From Wolfiporia cocos (taxonomy: Eukaryota > Basidiomycota > Agaricomycetes > Polyporales > Phaeolaceae), in NCBI GenBank assembly GCA_029448655.1, contig JACCLO010000009.1:2728001-2792000 (forward strand): 64,000 nucleotides of DNA, given 5' to 3'. The notes under the pieces are model-generated. The model had not been told where the DNA came from and made no database searches. It saw only the letters and a list, made by a program, of their open reading frames with translations. A program made the position numbers and the translations under genes. Of this stretch, positions 1 to 12,425 are shown piece after piece. How positions within the stretch are numbered: the first letter of the stretch is position 1; each line of letters opens with the position of its first letter.

Positions 1-2858
1 TCTCGACTGAACTCTGATAACTGATCGAAAGGTAAACAGCTGACGAGCAGCATTTCACTCCACATCATGCTGCCATCGCATATGTATTGATGCGCAAGGG
101 AGAGGGTCGACTTTCTAACTCCAAGAAGCAGTATAGAGTAGGGATCGATCAACTACCCCGCATGCGAAGGCCTCGTGCGAGGTGAGATCAGGGCCGCAAA
201 CAAGAATACTGCAAGAAGCCTAACAATAGCTTTAGGTTCGTGCAGAAATATGCCGGTGTGAATAAGTGAAAGCCTCACCAGTAGTTCCGCCTCAGTGCGC
301 CGAGGTCGGCGCTGGCTGAGCACCGTTGCAGAGTTCACTAAAATGAGAAACACGCTGAGTAGCGCAGGATCTGTATGCAACGCTGCAACGCATTCGGTGA
401 CGGATTACCGCGCCCCGTCCCACTCATGGTATAGATGGCCATACCGACCTAGTGTGGTGGTCAACGGCTGGCACCTCAGTCAACATTCAAACGTTCATGA
501 GTCGGTGTTCATCACATCACATGACAAACTGAGTTCGTTGTGAGTCTGACAATATTCATCTGTCAAACGCTGTGGTCTGCCACGTTCTGGAATATCATAT
601 GAGCACTGACAAGCTGGAGCCATGCATCCCAATAATCGCATGCGCTAGAAGGTCAGACATGGCAAACATAGAACAGTAAGTCGATCGTGGTCAAGCTCAG
701 AGCGTGATTGTTCCCAAGATATTGGTCAATGTATCTGGTCTGCGATTGGATCGTCATTGTGATATTACCATCGCGCAATGCAAGGTACCTGGGTCTTCTG
801 TCGTATCACACGATGTAAGTAGCATCGGTTATCCAAGCAGTAACTATGCCAAGAATACCAATGAATGCAGAGCTATCTTTACCTGTTTGAGATCAGCGCA
901 CAAGCTGCGTTATGAACACCACGATACATTTGTCGGACCATGAATTACTGAGAAGCACGGGAAGAACCGCCGTGTGGAAAGATGCACATCTGAGCGAGTC
1001 GTCGGTGAAAGAAGACAACAGCAGGGAATTAGCGGAGTTGATTCCGATTACGAGAGATAGGATTGCAGACGTAACGATCGCGAATAATGTCTGCCTGCCA
1101 CAATGGGTGGAGGGGTAGTCAAAAAAGCCCAAGCTGAGCTTTATCAGAATCAGCCTCTTGCACCCTGGGCATCGCAGGTCATTGGAGAAGACTTGAACGA
1201 TGCACCCGCACAGTCAATGGTGTCAATGAAGCTACGACACCATCTGGCACATTTATGGTCGCAGTGGGCTCTCGACACTGACCCTTCTTGCAGAGCCTGC
1301 AATGCAGCAGCTCCAGGCGCCCATCACGAATATTGGGGTAGTTATATCCTGTTTCACGGAGTTTGAGTGTCGGAATATGCTCCGACTCGATGTTTCCCGC
1401 AATCTTAACGCCTGCAGATATCGGTGCCTCCTCTGCCGAGACTATGTATGCTATCAGCGCTTCAAGGACGGACAGGATAGAGAGCACAACGAGTCTGCAG
1501 TCTATCGTGGCCCCATCCCGTCGATGCCATTAGTATAGTCAATGTGCACCTCCAGACGATGTTATTTCGCTGCGCGGAAGCTCTGGAGACTGAAGAGTGT
1601 GCAAAGGTATCGTACCTGCTGCGAGCGACCTGAATTAGGCACCATAATGGCATTGAATATGGCTTATCATCATCAGATAACAGCTCTTTTGACTGTGGTT
1701 TGATCTTGATTGCGGGACACTAGCTTCCTAGAATCCGTCGTCAGTACAGCAGAGCGTTGTTGACGTGCATCTTGGCAGTATGTGCAAGGTTATCTGCACG
1801 ATTGAAGCTGATGTTTCGTATTTCGTCAGCCTGTTGCTCGCTAGTATGGGCAACGAGGGTAAAGTTCCTAAAGAATGTTTGTAGAGATTATCATTTGTAT
1901 CTGATGCTGCAGAAGCCTCGGCCACATACAGACTCAGTCCTGATGCTCAAGATTGAGTAATTAATCCTGTTGAGTATAGCATATCAATCCAAGCTCACCT
2001 CGACATAGCAATCGCTTATCATTGTCAGGCAAGATCCAGGGTCAAAAGTATTGCTGGGCTCATTGACATTACATTTGAACGCGAGGGTAATGAAGCATGT
2101 CCAGGTGCTTCGACCTGCGCAAAGTGCATCCTGTGTGATAGCTGTTTGTGTTAGTAATTGTGAAAACAAAGGCCGTCATGTCGCAGATAGTCAATGGGGA
2201 CCTTTCAAGCAGTGTCATGAGTCAGGCCAGCAGCATAGAGCATAACGGTGGGTCCTGGAGGGAAGGTGATACAGAGAAAAGCCAGAAGTACACTTTGTTT
2301 TAACGCGATGCCGGTTTGGTAGAGGAAAGACGCTCCAGCTTATCCAGGAGCCAAGAGAAGACTGTGGTCACGGTAATAGTTGAACACTTGTCTCAAAAGT
2401 ATGTGCAGGTTGAGTGCTAGTTCATGACATGTTGGCACCTGGGTGGGATAAGCGATAGTAGACGCACACGCTTGACGAAATTGATGGAAGTGATGAAAGT
2501 ATGTCCATCGCACAGCATGCAGACTAGTTAGTTATGCTTATCTGTCATTGCATGCTGTTCATATGCCCATTCGTCTTCGAAATGCTGCCGCTTTGGACAA
2601 TGCTGACAATCGTCGAGGTCGAGGAAACTGTGTGGCTGCCCCGGCTGTCTCTGGGCGATTGTGAATGCAGATTCTGGACATTCTGGATGCAACGCCCATA
2701 GCGCGCCCACATCCATAGATTTTGATTGGCGCATTTGAAAACGTGTTACAGATTCGTGTGCCTCGAGCTGCGTCCTTTTACCATCGTGCTTTGAGGTTAA
2801 GTCAATTCCCGGCACGTTGTAACACAAACATGAAGATTCTCAGGGGTATCAGAACACT
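1..2858. other. Region without a supported gene
   Basis: Only short open frames in conflicting registers are present, with no recognisable domain and no chain of exons that can be spliced together. The one stretch worth noting is on the minus strand at about 2528-2630, where a C-x2-C followed by an H-x5-H-like ending resembles a single C2H2 finger, but it has no supporting exons. The end of the adenosine deaminase gene (stop at 2859-2861) bounds the region on the right. Confidence 0.5.
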
Positions 2859-5156
2859 TCAAGGTTGGAGAGCGCTGCTGAATTCGTCGACAATCCATTG
2901 CAAGTATTTGGTCCACCGACTCTCCCACAATGCGAGGACAGCCGCCTGCTCCTCTTCGTTAAGTGTAGAATGCTAAATACACGGGTGAGTCAGCAACTAC
3001 CGTCCGCATTTGCCTCCGAAAAAGGAGGACTGTATGCACCTTGATGCTATCGCGCGCAAACTCGCCCGCAGTGATGAGGCCGGTCACCTCGCTGGCCACG
3101 AGTACCTAGAACGCCATGTCAGCATCGCTCAATGCGGACACAATGGCAGCCACGATATTCCCATACCTGGAAGAAGTCGAACGATAGCCCCATGTTCCCG
3201 AAGATCGCGGGGTCGTCGGAGCACAGCGCCACATGCACACCGTGATTGACTAGAATCGGCAACGGATGCATGGGCATGGACGAGGTCAGGCGCTGTGAGG
3301 CGAGATTGTGGGTGAAGTGCGTCACATCAAGTTTGCACTTGGCAGCTTACCAGGATCTCATTACTATCGGATAGATGGATGAGTACGAGTCGCTACCGCT
3401 ATTATGATATGGTGAGCACGTACGAAATCGGGCACACCTCTACCGCAACACCCTTTTCCTTGCACAGTTCCATCAGCCTTGGGTGCTTTACAAGCGAGAA
3501 GCTGTGGATGGGTATTAGCCAAGCCTCACGCTGTTCCATATGGGCCTCCGTCTGATACTTACCCATGTCCAATCCTCTTTGTTCCCAGCAACAGTGCATC
3601 ATAGAGGTTATTGTCCGGAGCGTTGCCGTCCCCGAGTGTCTCCCCCGCATGGAACAAGAACGGAATTTCGACGCCCACCTCCTTCTGGCGTTCCACGAAA
3701 CGCAGCAGAGGCTTGATGTAGTCAATGAGCGGACGCAGTGAGTCTTCATGTCCGACTAAGTCAAAACCTTCAAGATGTCATTCATAAATACAGCCTACAT
3801 AGACATCACATGGGAATTTACGCACCAGCAAGAAGATGCGGGAACTCTTGCTTGAGCGCGAGGCAATCCTCAAGGTACCATTCCAGCTCTTCTGGCGTCA
3901 CGAAGCGGATCGTGGTATAAATGATCTGGCGATGTGTTACGATGACTTGAATACAAAAGGCATCGCAAACTGGACATACTCTCGAACCGACAAATTGGTC
4001 GGCGCGACCCTCTTTAACGAGCTGGGATCGCACTTCATCCAGTACACGCTCGTAGATAACGAACCACTCGCGATGCGGAACGTTTTCAAGCCCATCTGGG
4101 CCAGTCATATGTCTGTCCCGATGCTATTCAACTTGTATCATGCATACATTGAGCAATAATTCGCACTTAGCGAGAAAGTTTACGCGGGCTTCAACGTAAG
4201 AGATACCATCCGCGATTGAGGACAGCAGGAACTGCCGGATGTACTCTTCCCAAATCGGGGTGTGGTAAATTAACGGCTGGAAAACTTTAATAAGGGGGCG
4301 TGCATCAATCCGACAGCAATGAGAGACATACATGGGCAATCCTGAATACGCTCGAGAATTTTGCCCATATCTACATTACCAGGTAAATGATCTCTGCAAG
4401 AATCCATCAACGTGGCACGGACCTTTGCCGTCGTGTCAAGGGTACCGTACGCTTCTGACGGATTGATTGTGAGTGCGTTAACAACCCACCTGTCGAACCC
4501 TTGGGGCCCTCCGAGCTCCGCAGAAAATGTCTCCCTGGCCTTGTGCAACGGAACCCATTCGCTGCGGATATAGTTCTCGTCCGTCAACGAAGTGCTGTCG
4601 CTAGTTCTTTCATTAAGCGGCAGCGCTTGAAATTCTGGCAGGGTGCCCTTGTGACTCTCAGCGGTTACTCGACTCGATGCGCGAACGTGCACGGCTGGCT
4701 CCGCGAGCGCAAGTTTGAGTAGGACATGCGCGTTCACGGTCGCATCGAGATGAACGTGCAAGAGCGCGCCTTTCGGCATCTGTGGACTTCGGTCGACATT
4801 CAACCTTGCGTAGCTCTTTGCTTACCTTGGTCAGGATCTGGAACAACTTCGTATTGACGACGACGTCGCGTGCTACAGAACCATGTTGATTTATGTGTTA
4901 ACTTCATAACAGTTGACATACCAGTCAAGAAAGCCATGCCCGGGAAGACATTGGGGGACATATCGTCCGGGACATAATCAAATATGCTGCTCGAGCTCAC
5001 GCCCCACACGGTCTTCGCCTCGTCTGCACGAATCTTCCTTACTACCTCGTCCGCTCCCTTCTCGAGTTCCGTCAAGTTCTGTAATCGCAGCGCGTCGACG
5101 CGCTGGACGCGATCTTCGAGAATGAGTTGGTTTCGGCGTTCCAGGTAGTGCTCCAT
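2859..5156 (-). CDS. Adenosine deaminase, ADGF/CECR1-type
   Basis: Predicted to hydrolyse (deoxy)adenosine to (deoxy)inosine in purine salvage. Thirteen exons (5156-4922, 4872-4826, 4779-4423, 4370-4332, 4276-4167, 4112-3980, 3925-3826, 3767-3563, 3501-3424, 3363-3351, 3292-3167, 3105-3040, 2972-2859) add up to 540 aa, the usual size of the ADGF subfamily. Metal-dependent deaminase motifs are all present: MPKGALLHVHLDATVN (two metal-binding His), the HAGE motif, KRIGHGFSLVKHP, and CSDDPAIFG near the C terminus. The N-terminal part before MPKG is helical and charged, as in ADGF proteins, but no clear signal peptide is seen, so a cytosolic enzyme is inferred. Exon 10 is only 13 nt. All junctions are GT-AG and every phase matches, so the gene looks intact. 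The ATG at 5156 is the first in frame of a continuous first exon. Confidence 0.93.
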
Positions 5157-5618
5157 GTTGTTGTCAGGTAGTATGAGGCAACGCCAGCAGTTGCACACAG
5201 ATGCACGAAAGAACAAATATAGAGCAGATGAATATCATTCTGCTAACGGCATGCATGCGGTCGCAGGCTCGCATGATTCAGACTTGCTCGCAAAGCGCCC
5301 AAAGTTTCTAGTCACGATACGCGACGAGCCACTGACTCTAGGTTTCAGGACCCTGCTTACTTCGAGGTTCGCTCGTAGCAACTTGACACTCAGTACTCAA
5401 TACTAGTATCCCAACGGGGCCGTGATGTAGATCTTTATATGATCTTACCCAAAGAAAGTTGTATTGAGATGTGGAAATGCAGGATAGTAAATACAGATGG
5501 CGGAGATCATAACGTCATAACGTCCGTAGATCACAGCAGCATTGATGAGGGCAAGAGCGCGGAGCAAATTCTGTCACTTCGAGTACATGACTGTTCATCA
5601 CACCAGAAGGGAGGATGG
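5157..5618. other. Intergenic region, ADA upstream / zinc-finger downstream
   Basis: About 460 bp lie between the start of the adenosine deaminase gene and the stop of the zinc-finger gene, both on the minus strand. It must hold the ADA promoter and the 3' end of the neighbour. No coding exon or repeat is recognised. Confidence 0.5.
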
Positions 5619-7745
5619 CTAGTTTGACTCAACATATAAGCGCAGGAGCATCACCTTCTTGCAAACAGGACATTGCATGTTTTCCGTGAGCTCCTTGATA
5701 ATGCAGCTGTATATGCCGATCAGCCCAAACAAGGGATAAAGGAGACGTGAAGAGCCCACCTGTTGCAGAACACGTGCCCGCACATCGTTGCAGTGGGCTG
5801 GTCGCACGGATCTTTGAGACAGATCCTGCAGTGCCACGAAATAGCCTTCGAAGGAGGCAAGGTCGTTGGTGTAGATTGCTGCACCTGCCTTGCGGCATTT
5901 CGAGTGGCGTCCTCCTGTGCGGTCTCGTCCGATTCAGTCGAGACTGTCAAGGTAGATAAAGGTCAATACTGTGAGATGCGAGGGTGAAGAACACGCGCAC
6001 CAGTGCTGGATGGCACCGAGAGAGCAAGCTCGGAGTTGCGCGACGGAATCTGTGACGCCACAGAAGCAGGTCTTGAGATCGGCGTCTGCGCGGCAGCCTC
6101 GGGATCCTCCTTCACGCCTTGCGTCCTTGGTGTCGAAGGACGCACAGACAGCGCGCTGGAAGGCCGAACAGAGGATGAACTTGATTGCCGCCCGCTCCGC
6201 GGCGGCGAGGGCATTTGTGGGGTCCTCCGTCCGGACGACACATCACTGTACGCAGAAGGAAGCGTGCTCGACGCAACCTTAGGCGTAGCAGAAGGCGTCG
6301 GAACATTGGATGTATGCGATTGCTCCCTCATTGCGTCTGAGCCCGGAATCGAGCGCACGGACATCGACGACAGGCTGCGTACACTTTCTGGATGTGTAGC
6401 TACTGTAGCGTGGACACTGCAACAATACTGTCAGTGTGAGTTCCATACATTGGGTATAGACTGGTCAAGTCACCTCACGAAATCCAGAGTTCTTTGAGAC
6501 ACAGCTGGAGACGGGGAGTGCGACGAAGTCGGCGAGTCACTGGCCGGGTCTGAATCGGTCGCAATGTGAGTACTACGTCTATCAACGCTGTACATTTCAT
6601 TCAGATTTTACCCAGTGAAGACGTCGAAAACATTGAAGGTTCAGATGCCGTACGTGGAACATGGGACATTGAATAATTGTCAGGGACCTGTCGAAGTGCA
6701 TGTTGGCACAATATTCTAGCACACGAGAGTATAGCTTGCACTTACGAGCTCAGATGCAATTGAACTGGGTGTGGCAAGAGTAACATCATCACTGTGCGCG
6801 CTCGCCGCGCTTGAGGGACGGAAAAGCGGCGAGGCAGGCAAAGATCGCACTTCGGACTCTGTGATTAGTGAGGGCGCAAAGGTATGCTCCAAAGGAGATA
6901 GTTTCTAGCACCTCATATAAGCACAAGACCTCAGGAGGAAAGCATGTCAATACCTCGTCCTCTTGAAGGATCATGGGCGGCGCAGGCGGGGTCTCAGGCT
7001 TGCGAGGAGGGTGGGCAGTTACCATATGCTATACACAGGTTCAGTTTCACAAAGCGCTGTTGAGGACATACTGACCTCGTCGCATGCTGCATCATCTAGG
7101 AAGCCGATTTCGCAGATCGCGCAACTGGGGTGCATAGAGGAACCGTTGAAGTGATCCTGCAGCGCGGCTTTGTCTCGGAATAGCCGTGCACAGACGGAAC
7201 AGCGGCTGTCTGGATGCGCAGTAGTGATATGCTACGATAGATGTGTTTCTCTGCTTCGTTTCAATGACGTTGGAAACCAACCTGTTTATGCAGAGCATTC
7301 GTCTCAAAGCCAGTCTCGCATACAATGCAATTAGGGTGGGCCGGTGAGCTATTGTAATGTTGCTGCAATTCTGCAGGAGTGAACAGTTTGCCGCAAGGGT
7401 TGCATTTGACCTTTGCAGGTGCGTGAGCTAGCGAATTATGCTGCAAAAGTGTGGCAGCAAGTGCGATGTTATTGCATCGGTCACAACAAATTGTCAATCA
7501 GTTGCACGTACTGCGTCTAGATCTAACTGATCTGCAAAACCCTTCATGCATGGATCACATTTGGGATGGGACGACGAGCTGAAGTAGTGTTGGTGGCGAG
7601 ATTCGTCTGTCCAAAACGACACATTGCAGACACTGCATACAAAGGGTGCAGTATAGACATGCGCTTTGGCAGTTGCATGCGATTTGTATGCTTCCGGAGA
7701 AGTGAATGCGCGTCGGCAAGTTATACAGGTGTAAGTGCCAGCCAT
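5619..7745 (-). CDS. C2H2 zinc-finger protein with C-terminal RING finger
   Basis: A modular zinc-binding protein, probably an E3 ubiquitin ligase because of its RING. The first exons splice cleanly (7745-7512, 7440-7282, 7231-7076, 7028-6954, 6856-6746) and encode repeated C-x2-C...H-x(3-5)-H units, e.g. CITCRRAF, CSVCNVSF, CNPCGKLF, CIVCETGF, CSVCARLF and CAICEIGF, spaced as in basidiomycete multi-C2H2 proteins. The middle (about 6.75-5.96 kb) is Ser/Pro/Thr-rich and probably disordered; I could not fix every junction there, mainly around 6.5-6.75 kb. The last exons carry a C3HC4 RING: CRICLKDPCDQPTATMCGH, VFCNR, then after an intron CIIKELTENMQCPVCKK, ending at 5619. The start at 7745 (MAGTYTCITC) puts the first finger directly at the N terminus. 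Substrates are unknown. Confidence 0.82.
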
Positions 7746-8999
7746 AGTCTCCGTACGGCTTCAGTCGTCAGTGGCGAGAAGATATCAGGGAGGCGCCGTA
7801 TAGAAGCGCGGAACTGGCTGATACTTAAGCACTGCGGACGGACGCGCCTCGTGCGCGCCTCACGGCTGCAAGCTCCGTGCAAGACCATCGGCAGGCCATA
7901 GCACAACATCGAGGTTGCAGCAATCCGAACTCGTTTTTGTGCTTCTGCACAAGGCTAACGTATGGCCTTGGTGAATCCTCCATGAGACAGGGCTCCACTG
8001 CGATAGCAGCGCGGATTGAAGTGGCGCTAAGATGGCGAGTCCATTCTATTGAGTAGTAAAATGATGAAAGTCAGCAGATGTGCATCCAAAGGCCGAGCAC
8101 GCACAGTGTGCGTGCGGAGGCTTGCGTGAACAGGATAAGCAGCCCAGCAGGCTCGCTTCCGCGACAAGAACAGACGCGATCTCCGTGTCTCTGCTCCTGT
8201 GGTGGCCGATTCCCGAGGGGTGATGATAGAATCATGGTCGCGATCAGCATCCATCCACGGTCTCAGGAAGCTAGTGATCGTTCCGTCTCTACTAAGTGTG
8301 AACTATGCAGCAGTGAGACCGAACGAACATTAGCTCTGAGGATGCCAAACAAGGCATATATTTTGAAGTTCTCCATTCCAGATCGGCCTCGACAGAGTTC
8401 GCAGTACTGTTGTAGCGATCAGTTTCAATGACGAGGCTAGCTTTGGCCAGTGGCTCGACCGTGCTCATTTCCCAGCATCACAAGAGAGAATCCTTGCCCG
8501 AAATCATTATATACAGCGCTAAAACGCCGGGAGTTACATAAATGAGAGTTACGAGTGCCGTTCTCGAAGCCCTCACCTGCACCATACAATATTCAATGAA
8601 GCTCGTATAGGGGATAGCATGACTGTCGAGGTTATTTGCGGGTTTCACAGATACCATTCAGAAGTACATCACTGATTCGTGGTCGCGGTAAGTCACGTTC
8701 AGCGGCAGTGATAGAGCTATTAGTATGGTGCCGCCCTAGTCACTAATCGATAATCGGCCTTGGGTCAACTTCACGCTAGCCCTAAAGTAGGGCTTATGAA
8801 GGCGCTGGTATGAGTCTACTTCCTACCTCAGGCTGATTTATGAGCCTACCTATATATGGCGCCCTGATACTGAAAACTTTGGGTATGGTACAGCCCGGGG
8901 ATGCAGACTTGAATGTTTTGTTGGAGCTTGGATTCGCTGTGGGCAACCTTGCGCGTGCTTGGAGTCCCGCGCGTTGGGAGTCAGGTACTGCGGGCCGGA
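7746..8999. other. Region without a supported gene
   Basis: Between the zinc-finger gene and the left arm of the AKR inverted duplication. Frames are short and mutually overlapping; no domain, transposon end or RNA gene is recognised. The zinc-finger promoter should lie just above 7745. Confidence 0.45.
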
Positions 9000-9249
9000 A
9001 ATGGTACGAGGATGAACACATGCAGCTGGCGGCGGACAGCGGACGTAACAAGGCTTATAATCTTGACGGATTTGTGACATTTCTTGGAAGAACTCTCTTG
9101 TACGCCGCTCGACACGCTTGAGCCAGCGCCATTCCTGTCTAAATTGTGCTTGCGCTTCGTGCCGCGGTCGTGCGCAAGCTCCCTGTGAGCTTGGACCTGT
9201 ATCCCCGACAGACAGTAGACTCTCGGGAGCATGATGCTGTGCCCGCCAC

Positions 9250-9501
9250 CTACCATTTACAGATCAGCTCCTCGCTGTCAGCACACACATCCGCGGTGTC
9301 CCAGAATGTGCAGCCATTGTCGTATACCACATTTAGGACCTGGACAGTGCCACTTTCAGCCAGACAGATACCCGGATCACGGCACACATCCGACCGCTCC
9401 TCGTCCGGTGCGGAAGTCTGGTAGAAGGCAGCGATGTTCATGGCGTCGTAGTCAATGGCAGAGACATCATGCTGATCAATCCTACGCGTAGGGAGAGGCA
9501 C
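9250..9501 (-). pseudogene. Aldo/keto reductase 5' relic (left copy)
   Basis: Begins like a real AKR of this family (MPLPTRRID, then SAIDYDAMNIAAFYQ) and continues into the exon-2 equivalent with NGCTFWDTADVCADSEEL, the segment that carries the catalytic Asp. The catalytic Tyr of the intact genes (DVYADSE) has become Cys here. Similarity continues downstream (about 9.0-9.2 kb) through a decayed exon-3 piece and then stops; the NADPH-binding half of the barrel is missing. The same relic occurs in the right arm at 30452-30900, so truncation came before the inverted duplication. Confidence 0.8.
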
Positions 9502-9929
9502 AACGACTACATTGTGGTACAGGAGTCAGGTCACTGGAGAACAGACGAGCGAGAGCACGCTCCCCTCGCCCACCTTGCTCATCAAGCAAATCGAAGCAGT
9601 CCAACTAAGACTCAGAGAAGTCTGTGAACATTGAACAGTGCCGGTTGAAGCGGGTTAACGACCCTTCTCGAGTGAGGGATCCTAACTGACATCACTTTAG
9701 CTTTGCGCGCGCTTTCCGAGCAACCTCATTCCCTAAAGCCAATCACGCAAAGTAGCCTACCTGCGAGCTGGACTCACTAGCGATTGTGGAACATATTGCG
9801 AACTCAGCTAGGCAGTGCATTGCGAGTTCAGCCGTCCAATACGATTCGATACAATTCTGTCTAGTATAAGTCCTCTCCCGGCGCAAAGTAGGAGAATACG
9901 AAACCACTCAGCTCGATAGGCTCACCGGC

Positions 9930-11346
9930 CTACGCGTTCAGCGGGGGAGTGTCCGCAAACAGGACTGATGCCAGATCGGGAGGGTACCGGTCGCCGTTCG
10001 CGTGATCAGCACTGTTCGCCACCTTCCGTACCTCCTCAAGCTCATCAGCCGTAAGCGTGAGATGCGCCGAGCCCAAGTTCTCCTTCAGACGCTGCAGAAC
10101 ATGTCTGTTAATGTTTGATCTGCGCGCAGATGAGAGTCGACGCTCACAGCAATGTTTGTCGTGCCCGGAATAGGGCCCGGAATAGGGATAACATCCTGTC
10201 CTTGTGCGAGTAGCCACGCAAGCGCCACTTGGCCCGCTGTCGCATTGTGCCGCTCGCCGATCTTCTTAAGACCATCTGCAAGTTTGAGAATGTTCGCGAA
10301 ATTCTCCTTCGAGTACCTGCGAGGCATCTCTCATCAGCGGTCTATATTGCGGCTAAACAGGCCTGCATACCTGGGCACACGTCGCCGGAAGTCATCCTCC
10401 TCGAAGTCTTCCGGCCCCTTCTACAGGTGAAGTCAGTAATACCATCCCTCGAAGTTTAGAAAAGAGGATCTCACGTATTGCCCTGTAATCAGACCGCGTC
10501 CAAGTGGAGAATACGCAACGACGGTAACCCTGAGTTCGCGTGCAGTCTTAAGCAGGCCGATCTTCGAGTCCTCAATGTCCAGCGTGAACGGCGAGTACTC
10601 CACCTGCAGCGCCGTGATCGGGTGCACGGCATGTGCACGTCGAAGAATGTCGGCTGAGCATTCCGACAACCCGAGATACTTTACTTTGCCAGCTCTGCCG
10701 CATCAGTGTTTGACCCGTTGTTCGTGGTCACCATCCGAAGTCAACTCACTTCACCAACTCTGCCATTGCACCGACCGTCTTCTCAATCGGCACATCGGGA
10801 TCAGCTCTGATATCATCACTTGTAAGCAGACGGGCTCACAGTGCGGAATATAGGCAGCGCTCACCGGTGGAAGTAGTACAGGTCGACCGAGTCTACCCCC
10901 AAGCGGCTCAGGGACTTTTCAAATGCCTTGTGTACATAGTCCGGATCGCCGTTCACAGTTCGAGTGGGACTCGAGCGCAGTCCGAACTTCGTCGCGAGGA
11001 AGATCTCGTTTCGCTTGCCTGTACGCTTGAACCTACGAGCGAACGACATTGCATCAGCGCTACATTATCCATAATGACGGGAATGCTGCTATATGCGTAC
11101 CACTTCCCGAGGAGCTCCTCGCTGTCCGCGTACACGTCTGCAGTGTCCCACATGGTGCAGCCATTCTCATACACCGCATCCAGAATCCACATTGGCCCAT
11201 AAGTAAACCTTTACGGGAGACATTGGATGCTATCACATACCTTCAACCGCTGCTCGTCCGGAAGTGGTTTTCCGTAGAATGCAGAGATACCCATCGCACC
11301 ATAGCCAATGGCAGAGACGATGTGCTCTCCGATTCTGCGGGGGGCT
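9930..11346 (-). pseudogene. Aldo/keto reductase, copy with disrupted start
   Basis: Mirror image of the intact AKR at 28426-29840, with the same exon plan and almost the same protein in exons 2-8 (catalytic Asp and Tyr in [11 protein letters not shown], Lys in LATKFGL, His in LYYFHR). Two differences matter. At the start, 16 nt separate the first base of the ATG from the shared ATCGGAGAGCAC, against 21 nt in the intact copy; this 5-nt deletion puts the ATG at 11346 out of frame, and in the correct frame a TGA overlaps that ATG. The next in-frame Met is in GAMGISAF, which would remove about 19 residues. In the nucleotide-binding region a 12-nt duplication turns PIPGTT into PIPGPIPGTT. Exons are otherwise open and splice sites intact, so decay is recent or an N-terminally short protein is made. 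Confidence 0.75.
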
Positions 11347-11929
11347 CATGGTTGCTTATATGGAAGATGAGGTACTGAAATGATATGAGGCAGGAGCGTT
11401 GTTGTGCCTCAACAACGTTCTCGCCGACGCTTTTATGCACTAATACCAGGTGTGGCTTCCGGGGCGATCGACAGGCCGGGTGCCCACAAGCCACCCATTT
11501 CAAACGACGCCGCGCCATGCGGATGAGCACGGCGGCAGCGGGAACTTATCATAAGCGGCGGCATCTCCAGCTAGGGAGTGCAACAATAGCTCGGAGTGCG
11601 GCGTTATAGTGGATCGTACGGTGGGCGCCCGCATTACTACCCGAGAAACGATATGCCAAGGATGAGGCCCCAAGCGCGGCAAGTGAATTTGCTTCCCCCA
11701 ATTGAGTTGAGCGGCGCAAACGAGCACAGGTGAAGCTACAATTATGCCCAAGCGACGCCTATGCCGTGCAGACAGTCCTTCACGTGTCCTCCGAGCCGCA
11801 TAACTATATGAATCTCAGCGCATTAGCTATGCCTGGGCAATGCATGGTCTGGCATGATCTCTGTTGATGATAACTGCTGTAGCATTCTTAGTTAATCTAG
11901 GCATTCTGTGTATGCAGGGTTCGTTAGTA

Positions 11930-12245
11930 CATGTAGCGGGATGTGAGGAGAATGAGCCGTAAGTGAACTCACCAAGTTAGAAAGTGAGCCACAAGTGGGT
12001 TTGATAGGAACCAATGAGATCAGGTGAATGGCAAGTAGACTTGGTGAGTGTAAAGTGAGACCAAGTGGAAGCAAGTCAGATTTGGCTGGCCGCAAGCGAA
12101 CGACAAGTGAATCTATGGATACCAAGTGAAAACAGGTGAGTGGCACCAGTATGATGCTAAGTGGACGAAAACGAGGCGCAAGTGAGTGCAAGTGAGCCAT
12201 AAGTGACAGCAGCCAGCTACAAGTGAGGCTGGTGAGCGTGAAGCA
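11930..12245 (+). repeat. Array of CAAGTGA-like motifs
   Basis: Roughly eighteen copies of (C)AAGTGA, AGGTGA or AAGTGG follow each other at irregular 10-25 bp spacing, all in the same orientation. The DNA between copies is not conserved, so this is a motif cluster and not a tandem duplication. The same motif in the opposite orientation forms arrays at 43255-43450, and mixed arrays at 42700-42780 and 43985-44100. Such clusters are typical of subterminal binding sites of a DNA transposase, but no transposase gene is visible here. Confidence 0.75.
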
Positions 12246-12425
12246 ATCAGCAAGGAAAGCGTGTGAAAACAACAGAAAATCGGGGCGACGAGTGGGTTTG
12301 TCCACGGGCGCGATGATGCCCGTAGGCAGGGCAATCGCGCGAGGTAAGTACATCGAAAATGCTTCGTATATGTACCCCGAGTCGCCCGATAAGGCCGGGC
12401 TAGGTACTATCGCGATCGAGCCTGA

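Larger units (their letters stand above)
9000..11480 (-). repeat. Inverted segmental duplication, left arm (AKR block)
   Basis: Read on the minus strand this block matches 28290-30960 on the plus strand over the AKR gene, its 5' flank (leader and TATA-like region), its 3' flank and a downstream truncated AKR relic. The 3' flank around 9840-9935 is almost identical to 29800-29910, including the shared GGCCGGTGAGCC and the CCGGGAGAGGACTTG tract. Divergence is greater in introns and upstream DNA. Outer limits are approximate, set where similarity fades by eye. About 16.8 kb separates the arms. Confidence 0.8.

Noticed and set aside
2528..2827. Possible C2H2 zinc-finger gene on the minus strand
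   Set aside because: One degenerate finger-like end without neighbouring exons; not enough to call a gene.
11930..12245. CRISPR-like array
   Set aside because: Repeat units are only 6-7 bp, spacing is irregular, and the genome is eukaryotic.
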